DNA of 64,000 bases from Morchella semilibera (lineage: Eukaryota; Ascomycota; Pezizomycetes; Pezizales; Morchellaceae), in assembly GCA_009192285.1 (NCBI GenBank), contig WBVU01000005.1, positions 1,940,731-2,004,730 on the forward strand. Reading direction: 5' to 3'. Positions 24,371 through 35,837 of the stretch are shown here, piece by piece. The position numbers and the translations under genes were made by a program. A model generated the notes under the pieces. It was not told the DNA's origin, searched no databases, and saw nothing but the letters and a program-made list of their open reading frames with translations. Each line of letters opens with the position of its first letter. Positions within the stretch are counted from its first letter, which is position 1.

Positions 24371-27300
24371 ATGGCAACAAACATTCAAACTATCGCCCAG
24401 CTTCTGGACACATCATTGATACCTCAGCAGAACAAACAAGGTAAATCACCTACTCTGGGCCATTGTTTTCTGTGCTTGTTTCCTATGTTTCTTGGCTATT
24501 CTACATCAATTTCCTCCGCGTAATCCAAATTATGGAGTATATGTTTTCTATAGGTCCCAGTGTTAGGTTACTGCGTTTTTTTCTTTTTTTTTTTTCTTCC
24601 AATAAGAATTTCTCTTTTTTCACAAAAAGAAAACACAATGATAACTGACTCCGACCTTTGGAACAGCCGAGCAATCTCTGAGAGCTTCTGAAAATGCTAA
24701 AGGATTTCCATTGCTATTGCTGCAAATCGTGGCGTCTAACGAATTAGGCTTGAACACACGATTGGCTGCTGCCTTGTATTTCAAGAATTTGATAGGGCGG
24801 AACTGGACTGTGAGCTTTTCCACAGAAGGAACTTTGAAATTGAGCAGTTACGCTAATCATGAGATTATCTTTAGGATGAGGAAGGACGGTACAAAATGGA
24901 TGGGAGTGATGTGATCGCCGTTAAACAGGAAATCATCGGACTCATGATCACCTCACCGCCAGCGCTCCAGGTGCAGTTGGGAGAAGCGATCAGTATTATC
25001 GCGGAAAGTGACTTTTGGCGGCGATGGGATACTCTGATTGATGTGCATACTCCCAAATACTCTAGAGTATGTAAAGTTCGGGGATTAACCTTCAGCGCTT
25101 GCTTCTAGGATCTCGTTTCTCGGCTCACTCCTGATAACCCGCAAGTCAACAACGGTGTTCTTCAAGTTGCACACGCAATCTTTAAACGTTGGAGACCGCT
25201 ATTCCGCTCCGACGACTTATTTGAAGAGATTAACCACGTTCTCGGAAAATTCACGGAGCCTCTTCTCAAACTCTTCGCAGTACGCTTATATCTGATTTAT
25301 CAAGCCGTACAAACGACTGACTTGCGAATATAGTCTACGGATTCGCTCATCGAACAAAATGTCAACGATAAAATACTGCTGCAAGGCTTCTACCAGACTC
25401 TCAACCTCATTGTTAAGATCTCATTTGATCTTAACTGCCAAGACTTGGCACCCGCTTTTGAGGAAAATCTTATAACTATTATGGGTTTATTTCACAAGTA
25501 CCTCACGTACACGAACGATCTTCTTACAACTGACGATGACGACGAAGCCGGTCTATTGGAGAGGGTGAAGGCTGGCATTTGTGAATTGTTACAGTTGTTT
25601 ACACACAAATATGAAGATGTGTTTGAGGAGATGCTCCAGAACTTTGTAAATTCGACTTGGGAGCTATTGACAAATCTTGGTCCCCAGCCGAAATACGATA
25701 TTGTGAGTAAAAAATCAAAATTTGGTTATGACCACAGGGGAAACGTGTGCTGATCGTAAAAAAAAAATGGACAGCTGGTTAGCAAAGCCTTACAATTCCT
25801 GACGTCCGTTGCGGGATCAGTAAAGCACGCACAGAACTTCAGCCAAACAGAGGTCTTGGAGCAGGTTGTAGAAAAGATTATTCTTCCAAACATGGCTCTG
25901 AGAACTTCAGACGAAGAGCTATTTGAAGATGACCCGATCGAATTTATTCGACGAGATCTTGAAGGCTCCGACAGTGATACCCGCCGAAGAGCAGCCACTG
26001 ATTTTCTCCGACAACTCCTTGAACAGTTTGACCAGAACGTCACTGGCGTTGTCTGGAAATACATCACCCACTACCTTGGGGACTATAGTAAACACCCAAA
26101 AGAGAACTGGAGGTCAAAGGATACTGCCCTGTATCTTTTCTCTTCTATCGCTGCCAAGGGTTCAACTGAACGTAAAGGTGTTGTTCACACCAACCTTTTG
26201 GTAGATGTAGTCGAATTTTTCCAAAGCCATGTCGCAGCAGACCTTATCGCTCCGTTTGAGGATGTGGAACCGATTCTCAAGGTTGATGCGATCAAATACT
26301 TGTACACTTTCCGGAGTCAGTTGACCAAGGAACAATTGTCGGGTGCCTTCCCTCTTCTTGCAAAACATCTCGCATCGCCCAATTACGTTGTCTACACATA
26401 TACCGCTATCACCGTGGAGAGGTTGCTTGCGATGACTGTGGATGGACAGCCGGTTTTTTACCCCGAAGATCTGAAACCTTATTCCAACGATCTTCTGCAG
26501 CATCTTTTTAGACTAATAGAGGCTGGAGTTACCCCGGAGAAGATACAGGAGAACGAATTTTTAATGCGCTGTGTGATGAGATGTTTAATTGTAGCAAAGG
26601 ATTCGACAGGTCCACTTATAGGGTTTGTTCTAGGCGAGTTGATCAAGATCACTGGAGAGATTGCAAAGAACCCAAGTAACCCGAGATTCATCCACTACCA
26701 CTTTGAGAGCTTGGGTGCCATCATTAGGTATGCTCCAATGTTTAGAACTTAGAGAGGGGGTTCTCGCTGACACTGCGTAGGTTTGTGGCTCCTCATCATT
26801 CAGAAGGCCTTGAAACCGCTCTTCATGATCCGTTTATGAGCGTTCTTGGCCTCTATATTACCGAGTTCATCCCCTATGTCTTCCAGCTCCTCTCTCTCCT
26901 TCTTGAAAGCCACCCTTCGGCACCAATCCCCCAGCGATATAAAGATCTTATCCCACATCTCCTCGCGCCAGCTCTCTGCGAGTCGCGTGGCAATGTGCCA
27001 GCTCTTGTCCGCCTTCTCCAAGCCATCATGGCCCGGGGTGCGGACGACTTTATCCAAAACAACCAGATCTCCCCGGTTTTAGGTATATTCCAGAAGCTTG
27101 TATCGTCCAAGTTTACTGAGGTGCATTCATTTGAGCTGCTTGAAGCTTGCTTTATTTACTTTCCCCTCAAATCTCTGGAACCCTTCCTGAAGGATATTTT
27201 CGTGATCCTTCTTACGCGTCTTAACAGCTCCAAAACTGAAGCCCTCTCACAGAGGTTTGTAAGACTATTCTACTTCCTTGCCTCTCGCGAGGCAGAAGGT

Positions 27301-27869
27301 TACGGTCCCGACTTTGTCGTGAAGGCAATTGATCTCGTACAGGGCGGGATCTTCGGACAGCTATACCAAGCTGTTGTCCTCCCAGATACTCAGAAGCTCC
27401 AGAGGCCCGTAGACCGAAAGATCGCTGTTGTCGGTTTGACAAGATTTGTGGCGTTTAGCAATGAACTCGAAAACCGTTATCACAAAACGTGGCCCAGTAC
27501 CGTCATGGCGTTGTTGAAGCTGCTTGAAATGCCGCCTTTGCCCGTCCAGGAGGGCGACAATGCGGCGGAGCTTGTAGATGCAGACATTGATGATCTGAAC
27601 TTTGGAAGCACCTATACTAGGCTGAACACATGTAAAACGAAGGTTGTAGACCTGTTCCCAAATGTGACTGGGGATCTGAAAAGGTGGTGCGGATCGAGGA
27701 TTAAAGAGGGCAGCGCGGCTAAAGGCGGAAAGGTACGTTTGGTTTCCCCTTCCTTTCTGACAGTTTTTCGGGAGATTAACGCCTCGGTGTGCTATTACAG
27801 GTTGAGGAATGGATTAAGGCCGAATTGCCAGAGGAGGCCAAGAACATGCTGCGGAGCTATATGCTATAG
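24371..27869 (+). CDS. CSE1: exportin-2 / importin-alpha re-exporter Cse1 (CAS)
   Basis: Exons 24371..24440, 24667..24809, 24875..25042, 25109..25279, 25334..25702, 25775..26727, 26781..27732 and 27801..27869 give 964 residues (yeast Cse1 is about 960). All phases agree. Cse1 is a HEAT-repeat karyopherin that binds RanGTP and importin-alpha and returns the latter to the cytoplasm. Family marks: the N-terminal importin-beta domain (AEQSLRASENAKGFPLLLLQ, AAALYFKNLIGRNWTDEEG), FKRWRPLFRSDDLFEEI, HFESLGAIIRFVAPHH, and the C-terminal CAS/CSE domain ending EEWIKAELPEEAKNMLRSYML. Intron 1 is long for this locus (226 nt). Intron 3 has two in-frame donors: GTGCAT at 25043 gives the family-like LIDDLVSRL, while GTATGT at 25067 would add nine residues. 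The start MATNIQTIAQLLDTSL is the expected family N-terminus. Confidence 0.96.
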
Positions 27870-28466
27870 ATTTAAACAACGTGCGGGTTATTGCGAAGTA
27901 CTAAAATATCAGACTGATATCAGGGCGAAGCGGATGTTTTATTAGAGTGACTAAAATTAAACCTGTTTTGCCTGATTCATCCATTCTTATAAGAGAGGGA
28001 TCTTACCATATATAACCCGGGCGAAGCTTCTCCTGTTACGAATGATACTTTTCCTGATATTTATAGGTTGTGTGTAAGAAGGAGGAAGGGGGGGGGGGGT
28101 TACTACTTGACCTATACTATATAGAGGTATCATTTATACCAATGGCTCTAAGCATACTATGACCTCCACCAGTTAGTTTACAGTGACATTTATAGTGACC
28201 GCATACCCTCCGGCCCGGAAATAGCAAGTCCACACCCCCATTACCAAATAGTTTTTACTCTTCTACAGAGTATATGGAGTAATTAAACAAAGCCGGGTTA
28301 TCAAATCAATGAACAGAGCCAACCTTTTTCCATGGCCGAGTGATATCCCATGCCCGGGCGATTGTAAAAAACCTTGGCTTCCGGAACCTCCCACAAAGAG
28401 CTTGTTGAATCACCCCCCCCCTCCTACACACCACCCCACCACCACCACCACCACCAGGACACCGAG
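27870..28466. other. intergenic, CSE1 3' end and promoter of the DUF1640 gene
   Basis: About 600 nt. It contains a G-run near 28089, then a CAC/CCA-rich stretch (28417-28457) directly before the chosen ATG. An in-frame ATG at 28374 is less likely (see the next gene). Confidence 0.5.
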
Positions 28467-29599
28467 ATGCCGCTCTCACCCTTCCGCCTGCCCTTCCTCT
28501 ACCCGGCGCTTCGCCTCTCCCGCCCAACCGTCACCACCATCCGCCGCTACCGCCACGGCACCGCCGTCGAGCCTATCCCCACCCCCGCCCCCGACAGCAC
28601 CACCAACACCAGCACCAGCGCCCCCAAAGATGACGTCCTCTCCGCCAGCACCCCCAGCACCCCCAGCACCCCCAGCATACAGCCCTCAACTCCTCTCTCT
28701 CCCCTCACCAGTGGTAGCAGCAGTAACAGCAGCAGCACCCCCATAACACCCCCAAAACCAACCGGCGGTGCCGCCCCCTCCCTCTCCCCGCGCGAATGGA
28801 CGCACCACTTCGACACCTATAGTGTCGCTGCCTCCCTCACGCGCTCCGGCTTCCGCCCGTCCCAAAGCGCCATCATAATGAAGTCGATCCGCTCGCTGCT
28901 GGCCACCAACCTGGACCTGGCGCACAACACACTCGTGTCAAAGTCCAACGTCGAGAACGAGTCGTATCTCTTCCACGCGGCGTGCGCCGAGCTCCGCAAC
29001 GAGGTGGTGGCGGAGCGCAAGGCGGCGCTCGATGCGCTGCGCGCCGAGACGGCGGCGCTCCAGGCCTCGTATGACGAGCTCAACCAGCGCTTCATGGAGG
29101 AGATCATGGCCCTCAAGGAGGAGCTCAACAACATGTTCAACGAGAGGAAGATGGCGAATAGGGCGCAGATGAGGGAGATGGAGAATAGGGTCCAGGAGTT
29201 GAACTGGAAGATTACGGTTGTGATTGGGGCGGAGGTGAGGAGCGAGGTGGAAGGGTTGAGGTGGACGACGACGAGGAGGGGGTTGATTGCTATTGGGGCG
29301 TTGGCGGGTATGGACCCTTTTCTTTCTTTTTTTTTTTGTTTATTTCTCCCCCTCTTCTGTTTGTTTGTTTGCTCTGTGCTGACCCTCTCATTCTGGTAGT
29401 GTTTGTCGTCACGTCCATCCGTCTCAGCAACGAAGGCAAAAAGGACAAGAAGAAGAGCTCCAGCTCCGAGAAACGCACGGACGAAGGCGACACGCACGAC
29501 TTTGGCAACAGGATAGTGCCGACGGACGTGCTCGCCGAGAGTCTTGCGAACCCGGGGCCGCGGTCGTCGTCCGGGGCGAGCTTTGTCTCGTTGGGTTGA
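28467..29599 (+). CDS. DUF1640 / MCUR1-CCDC90 family mitochondrial coiled-coil protein
   Basis: Exons 28467..29307 and 29400..29599 give 346 residues. The chosen start opens with an Arg-rich, acid-free presequence (MPLSPFRLPFLYPALRLSRP then TTIRRYRHG) typical of mitochondrial import. An upstream in-frame ATG at 28374 would put a His-run before it, so I prefer 28467. After a Pro/Ser/Thr-rich linker comes the family domain from about residue 111 (HFDTYSVAASLTRSGFRPSQ, IMKSIRSLLA), then a long coiled coil (about 190-270) and a C-terminal membrane segment, GLIAIGALAVFVVTSIRL, rebuilt exactly by splicing the 92-nt intron. The family includes yeast Fmp32 and human MCUR1/CCDC90B, inner-membrane proteins tied to cytochrome oxidase assembly or calcium-uniporter regulation. 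Which role applies here cannot be told. The last 50 residues are Lys/Ser rich and unlike the short tails of yeast members. Confidence 0.88.
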
Positions 29600-30273
29600 G
29601 CTACATAAAGTGGCTGGCTTGGCTTAGTTTTTTTTTTTATTATATATATATTTATATCTCTATGGTATGGGAATTGGGGATGGGGAGGTTACATTTGTTT
29701 TTGTTTTTTTTTACTCTTTTTTGCTTGACAGACATAGATGATACTCCACCCATACTCGTGTTAATCCTTTCTTCTTCTTCTCCTTGGTGCTGGCGCTTCT
29801 TTCCCTCTTGTTTTGTTTGTATATTGCTGTAGTAGGCTGGCATAGTAGAAGAGCAGTGGCCTGGGCTGCATGGGGCGGGACTGGATTTGGCTGTAGTAGG
29901 TACTGGGGGGGAGGATAATACACCTACATGTGATGTATGTAGCTACATGTACCTCCGGGTGTCAATGATCGGGCGGCAGAACGCGCGCCACAGTCCCCCA
30001 CGCAGCCACACACGCACATGCCAAAGTTTGCCTCGGCTGGTCAGAAGGCCAAGCTTTCTTTCCCCAGGTTTCTGATTACAGCTTGGTGCGTGTGCCGAGG
30101 GTGTCGATAACTTTACCGGGGGAATTAAGGAGGAAGCTGTCGATGAGAACGTCCTCCACTCCATCATCTGCCATCTACACTTATTCACACTTATCTAGAG
30201 AGCTTCAGACGACGTGAATTACAGCATAGACCACTCACTCAATCAACTCGAATTAAGGCAGCAACACCACGCA
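29600..30273. other. intergenic, 3' region of the DUF1640 gene and promoter of the isomerase gene
   Basis: T-rich and TA-rich sequence follows the stop. A TGTATATT word lies at 29818-29825. Two ACATG-type palindromes occur at about 29928-29950. No gene recognised. Confidence 0.5.
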
Positions 30274-31365
30274 ATGTCAGACCCAATCCTCCTCGAAGTC
30301 AAGAAGGTGCCTCCCCCCCCCCCCCTTCTCCCTTCTCTCTTCTCCCCCCACCAGCTAGCTAGATAGCTAGCTAACCAGACACAGAATGTCGCCATCATAA
30401 CCCTCAACCAGCCCCAGAAGCTCAATGCCCTCTCTGGCGCCCTCTACTTCGAGCTCGCCCAGCTCATGCGCAAGGTCGCTGCCATGCCCGATGTCACAAT
30501 CACAGTGCTGACCGGAACGGGGCGATACTTTTCCGCGTATGTATAGGGGCACGCCTGTGGTGGTGGTGGTGGTGGGGAGTCTACAGTGGTACTAATTGAC
30601 GGTGGTGGTGCAGAGGTGCCGATGTCGCGAATACAACGGAGGGAGACGAAGGCGGTGGGAATGAGGACCAGCGGAAATACTATCTCCGTCGCTGTATGTC
30701 CCCACCCTCCCCCTTCCCTCCCTAGGGGCCCAGTAGTGTGCTGACCGGAATAGTCGCGGCAAACAACCTAGAAATCACCAAGGCCTTCTACGAGCACCCC
30801 AAGATCCTTGTCGGTGCGCTCAACGGCCCCGCCGTCGGCCTCTCTGCAGCCCTCCTCGGTGCCTGCGACTTCATCTAGTACTCCCCCTCCCTCCCTCCAC
30901 AAACAAACACAAACAAAAGAGAAACAGATAACTAATAACAAAAAAAACAGCGCCACAGACAAAACCTTCCTCCTCACCCCCTTCACCTCCCTGGGACTCG
31001 TGGCCGAAGGCGGCTCCTCGACCATGTTCGTCCGGCGCCTCGGCTTCGCCAAGGCGTCCGAGGCGCTTCTGCTCTCAAAGCGCATCAGCGCCGAGGAACT
31101 CGTCGCGTGCGGCTTCATCAACAAGCTGTTCCCCGAGGAGGGCTTCCACGAGCGGGTGCTGGCCTTTGTGGACGACGCCATGGGCGCACACCTCAACCAC
31201 GGGAGCATGCTAGGCATAAAGAAGCTGATGCGGGACGCGTGGCGGGAGGAGGTGGAGAGCGCGGGCGTCAGGGAGGCGTTTGGTGGGCTTGAGAGGTTCG
31301 TGGAGGGGTGGCCACAGAGGGAGTTTGCGAGGTTGGCGGCGGGGGAGAAGAGGCATAAGTTGTAG
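30274..31365 (+). CDS. ECI1: peroxisomal delta3,delta2-enoyl-CoA isomerase (crotonase fold)
   Basis: Exons 30274..30306, 30385..30536, 30614..30693, 30754..30877 and 30951..31365 give 267 residues (yeast Eci1 280). The enzyme moves cis-3 or trans-3 double bonds to trans-2 so that unsaturated fatty acids can enter beta-oxidation. Crotonase marks: NVAIITLNQPQKLNALS, the oxyanion-hole segments YFSAGAD and LNGPAVGLSAALLGACD, and TPFTSLGLVAEGGSS. The Glu in that last motif (about residue 149) matches the isomerase catalytic glutamate. The protein ends in RHKL; HKL fits the PTS1 peroxisomal signal. All four introns (60-78 nt) keep frame, and the one ending at 30384 contains a 14-C run. Dienoyl-CoA isomerase or a hydratase relative are alternatives, but the single Glu in EGGSS favours isomerase. 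Confidence 0.93.
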
Positions 31366-32384
31366 GCCTAGGCTATATAGTTATAGATAGGGTATATATG
31401 TGTTTATAAGGAATGCAATGCAATTATTTATACGATGTCAAATGAGAAACCCTTGTACCCATTCCATCGTATGCTTCAACATTCCCAAGATAGATATTAT
31501 GCAAGAGATCCGATCCGGTTTGTCCATGTCATACGCTTTACACCTCGGCACACCCCAAAAAGGACAGAGAGGTATTCTACGGTAGAGCACCACACGTGCA
31601 GCACCGCACTCTGCCGAGTGATATTTAGTGATCATAGAGTTCTAGCACCCACCTACACGTAAACCACCACCCACCAACCCACGCACCAAACAAGCCTTAG
31701 CCTTGTTAGCAGCCCAATAATAACAATAATAGTAATAATAGTAACAATTACACACGCTAGCTACCCTGCCAGACTAAATACACACATGTCCCCTAGGGGG
31801 GGGGGGTCAGGCCGCACGCCTTATCCCATCCCCATCGCACGAGTGACATCCCGTGATTCGAGAGTCTCCGTACTACATACTACAGCCCACCTCTACTACA
31901 CGGCCCACAACCAACCAACCGCATGCCCAGACTGGGGGAGGAGGCTACATAACATAACACGCATGTAGTAGTACATGTATCTTAGCTGCGCGCACTATAC
32001 AACACCGGGGTGGTAATGATTTACTTCCACCCGCCGCGGCGTTGGGTATGGCAGGCAGGTAGGGTTAGGGTTAGGGTTAGTACGCCCGGGATTATCACTA
32101 CCACCGCCGTATCTCAATATATACCACTGGCCTGAGAAAAGTCTATGTAGTCCTTTCTAGAAATGACGAGGGAGCGAGGGGGGGTAGCTATCTAATGCTA
32201 GGCATGCAGGATAGGAGATATATAGTACAGATACAAATATCAACAATCCCTCCGGAGGAGAGAGAGAGGGAGGGAGAGAAAGGACAAGAGCTACAGAGGA
32301 ACAAAAACAAGTTTTTACCTGGCTATCCGGCCAGGTAAGAAAAATAAAAGGATAAACGCCCCCACTAAAATTAACAGAACAAGG
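31366..32384. other. convergent intergenic region with telomere-like repeat
   Basis: Between the 3' ends of the isomerase and TDP1 genes. It contains an interstitial TTAGGG tract (32060-32080), a G-run at 31796-31806 and ACATGT palindromes near 31970. No gene recognised. Confidence 0.5.
32060..32080 (+). repeat. interstitial telomere-like repeat, about 3.5 x TTAGGG
   Basis: TAGGGT repeated three times and followed by TAG. TTAGGG is the usual telomere unit of filamentous fungi. Gene-bearing sequence continues on both sides, so this is internal and not a chromosome end in this window. Confidence 0.9.
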
Positions 32385-34577
32385 CTATCTATCCCCCCTT
32401 CCCACTCTCCCCCTCTTATGCTCACTCCTGCCCCACTGCTTCAACAAACCCCCCCTACTGACACTCCTGCCCCCCTCTCCCCTCTCCATGCTCTCATCCC
32501 TCATCCTCCTCTTCTCCCTCTTCTCCTCATACTTCTCTGTCTGCTTGCGCTGCGAGTGCAGCTCGCTGTAGAACCACGGCAGCCGCGACCTCCCCAGCGG
32601 CACCCCCGGCGTCGCCATAGGCACCGGAACGGTACTCTCAAACACCTCCATGGGCGCCGGAGCGCTGCGTACCTCCTCCTCCTCCTCCGCTACCGCAGGG
32701 GGGTCGCCGGAGAGTGTCTGCCCACCAGAGGCGGCAGCAGCGGGGGTGGCAAAGATGGGGAGGATCACGCCGCACTCCCAGTTCTTGCACTTGAGCTTTA
32801 GCTTTGGCGTTGCAATCGCGCGATTGAGGACGAGTTTACCCCTGCCATGCAGATACATATCAGCACCTTGGACTACCGGGAAGAGGGAGGGGGCAACCTA
32901 CCATGCAGCCTCACTAAAGTTCGCCGACCCCAAATAAGCCCAGCCATCCAGCTTACCGCCCGGCGTATCAATCTGCACGGGCGGGCGCGCATACATAATC
33001 TTACTATGCATGACGAGCCCCGTCCGGACGCTCTCGCAGTCCCTCGTAATCTCCTGCGGAAACGTCTCCGCTTTCCACTGGTTCTCCACAAAGCAGATGG
33101 TTCCCGCGCCATCGAGGCCGCCAAAGCTGCGCCGCACCGTATCGTGGCTGGGGAAGTAGATGCGGAAGCGGTCCTTGACGCTCTTCCAGTCCGTCTCCCC
33201 CAGATCCTCCTCCTTCTCGGCTTGTTCCTGCTCTTCCGGGGATAGTAGTGGCGGCGGTTGTGGTGATGGTGTTGCTTTCACCGCCGACTTCTTCCCTTTC
33301 TTCTTGGGGGGCGGGGGAGGAGGCCGCTTGATGGCCTCAGAAGCGCCTGAGCAGCCGAGAGCCGTGTTGTACATGCGCAGGACAAATTCCTGGCACGTTG
33401 CGCCGAGCGAGGACGTTACGTAGTCGACCTCGAGGCCCTTGGGCGAGACGTACCCCAGGGTCCTAAGCGCCTTTGAGAGTCCCGGAAATCCCGTATTCGT
33501 TCTGACCTCCTCCTCGTAGTGCGCGCCGCCGATCGTGTGCACAAAGGCCATGTTCGCCGTGGCCGAATAGTCATACTGATACAGGCGCTGGAGGATATCG
33601 TTCGGCATCCCCTGCGCCTTGCAGAAGCGCATCAGCTCCCTTGCAAACTGCATCTCCGACGGCTTCGCCGAATGCAGACGCGGCAGGTCAATGACAAAGA
33701 CCATATTCTCCAGCGTGCCGCCCTCGCCCCAATCATAGCTCGTCAAGTTCGCCGATGGGATCACGATACGCATCCAGTTGTCGCCCGTCTCGGGGCGCTT
33801 GTGGAAGAGGATCATCAGCTTGCTGTGCATTGCGTTTGCCTCCTCCATTGGCGGGAAGACGAGGTCCGAGCCGGGGAAGCCGCCAAACAAGCTCTCGTAC
33901 TGGGCCTTGTAGGCGTCGTTCTTGGCCTGGATGACGAGCACGAAGCGCTGCAGCTTCTTGGACGGGATCTTTGAGAAGACCCATTCAAAGTCCCACTGGT
34001 AGGCGGAGAGGACGGCGCCGTAGATTGTTGGTGGGTCGAGGAGCTCCTCAAATTTGATGGTGTTGCTGTCCTGCGCCTGGCCGAAAACCCATGTCTTTTT
34101 GACCACACCCGCCGGGGAAGGGAAGATTCATGAGGTTTGGCTTGTTCCATGTGGGGGGTTCCCGATTGAAGGCGGAGGTGGAGGCGCTAGACCCCTGGGG
34201 AGCTTCTGCGGACTTTGACTTTAGGGATGTCGATTTCCCCCGCTCACCGGAGGAGCTCTTGCGAAGTTCGTCAGTCACGGATATTAAATTCCACCTCCCC
34301 AGTCTCTCCAGTCTCTCACGCTCCATCTGGGCTCTATCCATTCCCATCGATGACATCCCACCATTTCCCTCTCCCCCCCCTCTCCCCCCTCTTCCCCCCC
34401 TGCCCCTCTACTACCCCCACGGCCGCGGCCGCCTGCCTCCTCATCATCCGAAATGACAATCGCATCCTCCTTCTTCTTCCCCTTCTTATCCTCCTGGAGC
34501 GAGAGTTGGATGGCACGCGCTAGCATCCGGTCGCTCTCGCTGCTGCTGTCATCCGAGATCTCGTACGCCCCATCCAT
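32385..34577 (-). CDS. TDP1: tyrosyl-DNA phosphodiesterase 1, apparent frame breaks in the N-terminal part
   Basis: The enzyme removes trapped topoisomerase I peptides from DNA 3' ends. The catalytic region is intact: first HKD-type motif MHSKLMILFH...IPSANLTSYDWG, second MHSKIMYARPP...YLGSANFSEAAWG. A 60-nt intron (32842..32901) splits the second motif region and rebuilds AAWGKLVLN. The tail is Arg/Glu rich. The N-terminal part has a ubiquitin-interacting-like helix, RMLARAIQLSLQED, as in fungal relatives. The frame is broken twice: near 34380-34420, in G/C homopolymers, and near 34108-34116, where LMNLPFPGG must continue into VVKKTWVFG but one extra base intervenes. The two breaks cancel, so flanking parts share one frame. 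No AG acceptor exists at the second break, so splicing does not explain it. Sequencing error in homopolymers is the simplest reading; a decaying gene is possible. The start is placed at MDGAYEISDD (34577); an in-frame ATG at 34781 would add an Arg/Leu-rich leader. Confidence 0.85.
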
Positions 34578-35837
34578 CAACCTCGTCCTTGTGTGGTCCC
34601 AGAAACCTTTCCTCTGATTTGAAGTGACTCTGGCGGTGTTTGAGAGATGGCGTGCCGTTGGTATTGATATTGATGTTGTTATTGGTGCTGCTGATGTTGA
34701 TGTTGGTGTTGGTGTTGGAGGAAGGAGGAGGACGACGCGTTGGAGGCGGAGGAGCGGGGGGAGACGTGATGACAGCATCATCGCTTCTGAAGGTTTGATT
34801 GCAGGCTGTGGGTTGGTTGGATGTGGGAAATATACATTTACTTGCTTTATTGACCAGATCAAGCCAATTGCGGATTGATTGCTTGCGGTAATATCAGCCA
34901 GCCAGTCTTGATTCTTCTTCTTCTCATCCTCCCTCCTCCATAGACAGACAGACAGAGACAGGTGGGAAAGAAAAAGATAGTGGTGGGGCCTGATACTTTT
35001 TTTTTTTTCTGCCATGGAGGGGTTGTTTTTTTTTTTTTAGGGCTAAGACTTTCCGTTTCCACCTTCCCGCTTCAGTTCGGGGATTTGTTACTAATACATC
35101 AATTATAATAATACCGACAAATATATACTTTATATTTACCTACCAGTACTTAAGGATTAGACAGTGCCTACATATACCTACATGTATGTATTCTATGGTC
35201 AATTAAACTCAAACACCAAAAAGAAAAAACGCCTCACTTGCATGTACTTTTCTTGCCTGCAGTCATGCGATGGACCCGCTATATAGAACATTCCAGAAGC
35301 CGCTCACCGGACAAACCGGCGGTCTGGGTCGCTGGCTAGGGTCAATGATCAAAAAGCCTAACGGGAAAAAAGAATAGCCTGATGCGTGTGCCTGCCTGCC
35401 ACTTAGCGCCCCATAACGAGTGATAAATTGTGATTTGTGTGACAAAGTGGGTTTTTTTTTTTGTTTACATCATTAATTGCTGACAAAGTGGGTGCGTTGG
35501 GTATCAATTCTAGAATATTTACATACATATTTACACAATTACGAGTAGTATAGTACTAGATGTGAGGCAAGTGCTAGAGTCTAATACGCTTAGCTGGTAG
35601 ACGATATCAAAGTATGGAAAGAAAGAAAGGAAAACCTAAGTATGAAAGACCCAAAAACACCTTATCCCAATAAAGAAAAAAGAGAGGGGGGGAGGGGTGG
35701 GGAAGAAAGAAAAAACGCCGCCTTTAACCAAAGAGTGAGTTCATGTGCACCTTCTGATGCACATATTCCATCGAGTGCGCCTGTCCATGCTCCTTTTTTC
35801 TCTCATATGCCAACAAAAACATAAAGAAACCTTGAAA
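34578..35837. other. intergenic, TDP1 upstream region and GH3-GNAT 3' end
   Basis: 34578-34781 stays open in the TDP1 frame and may be an N-terminal extension. The rest has a GATGTT-like microsatellite around 34660-34710, T-runs (34999-35010, 35025-35038) and AT-rich DNA. No separate gene recognised. Confidence 0.5.

Noticed and set aside
28374-28466. Upstream in-frame ATG for the DUF1640 protein
   Set aside because: It would put a His-run and neutral residues before an otherwise good mitochondrial presequence; the ATG at 28467 fits better.
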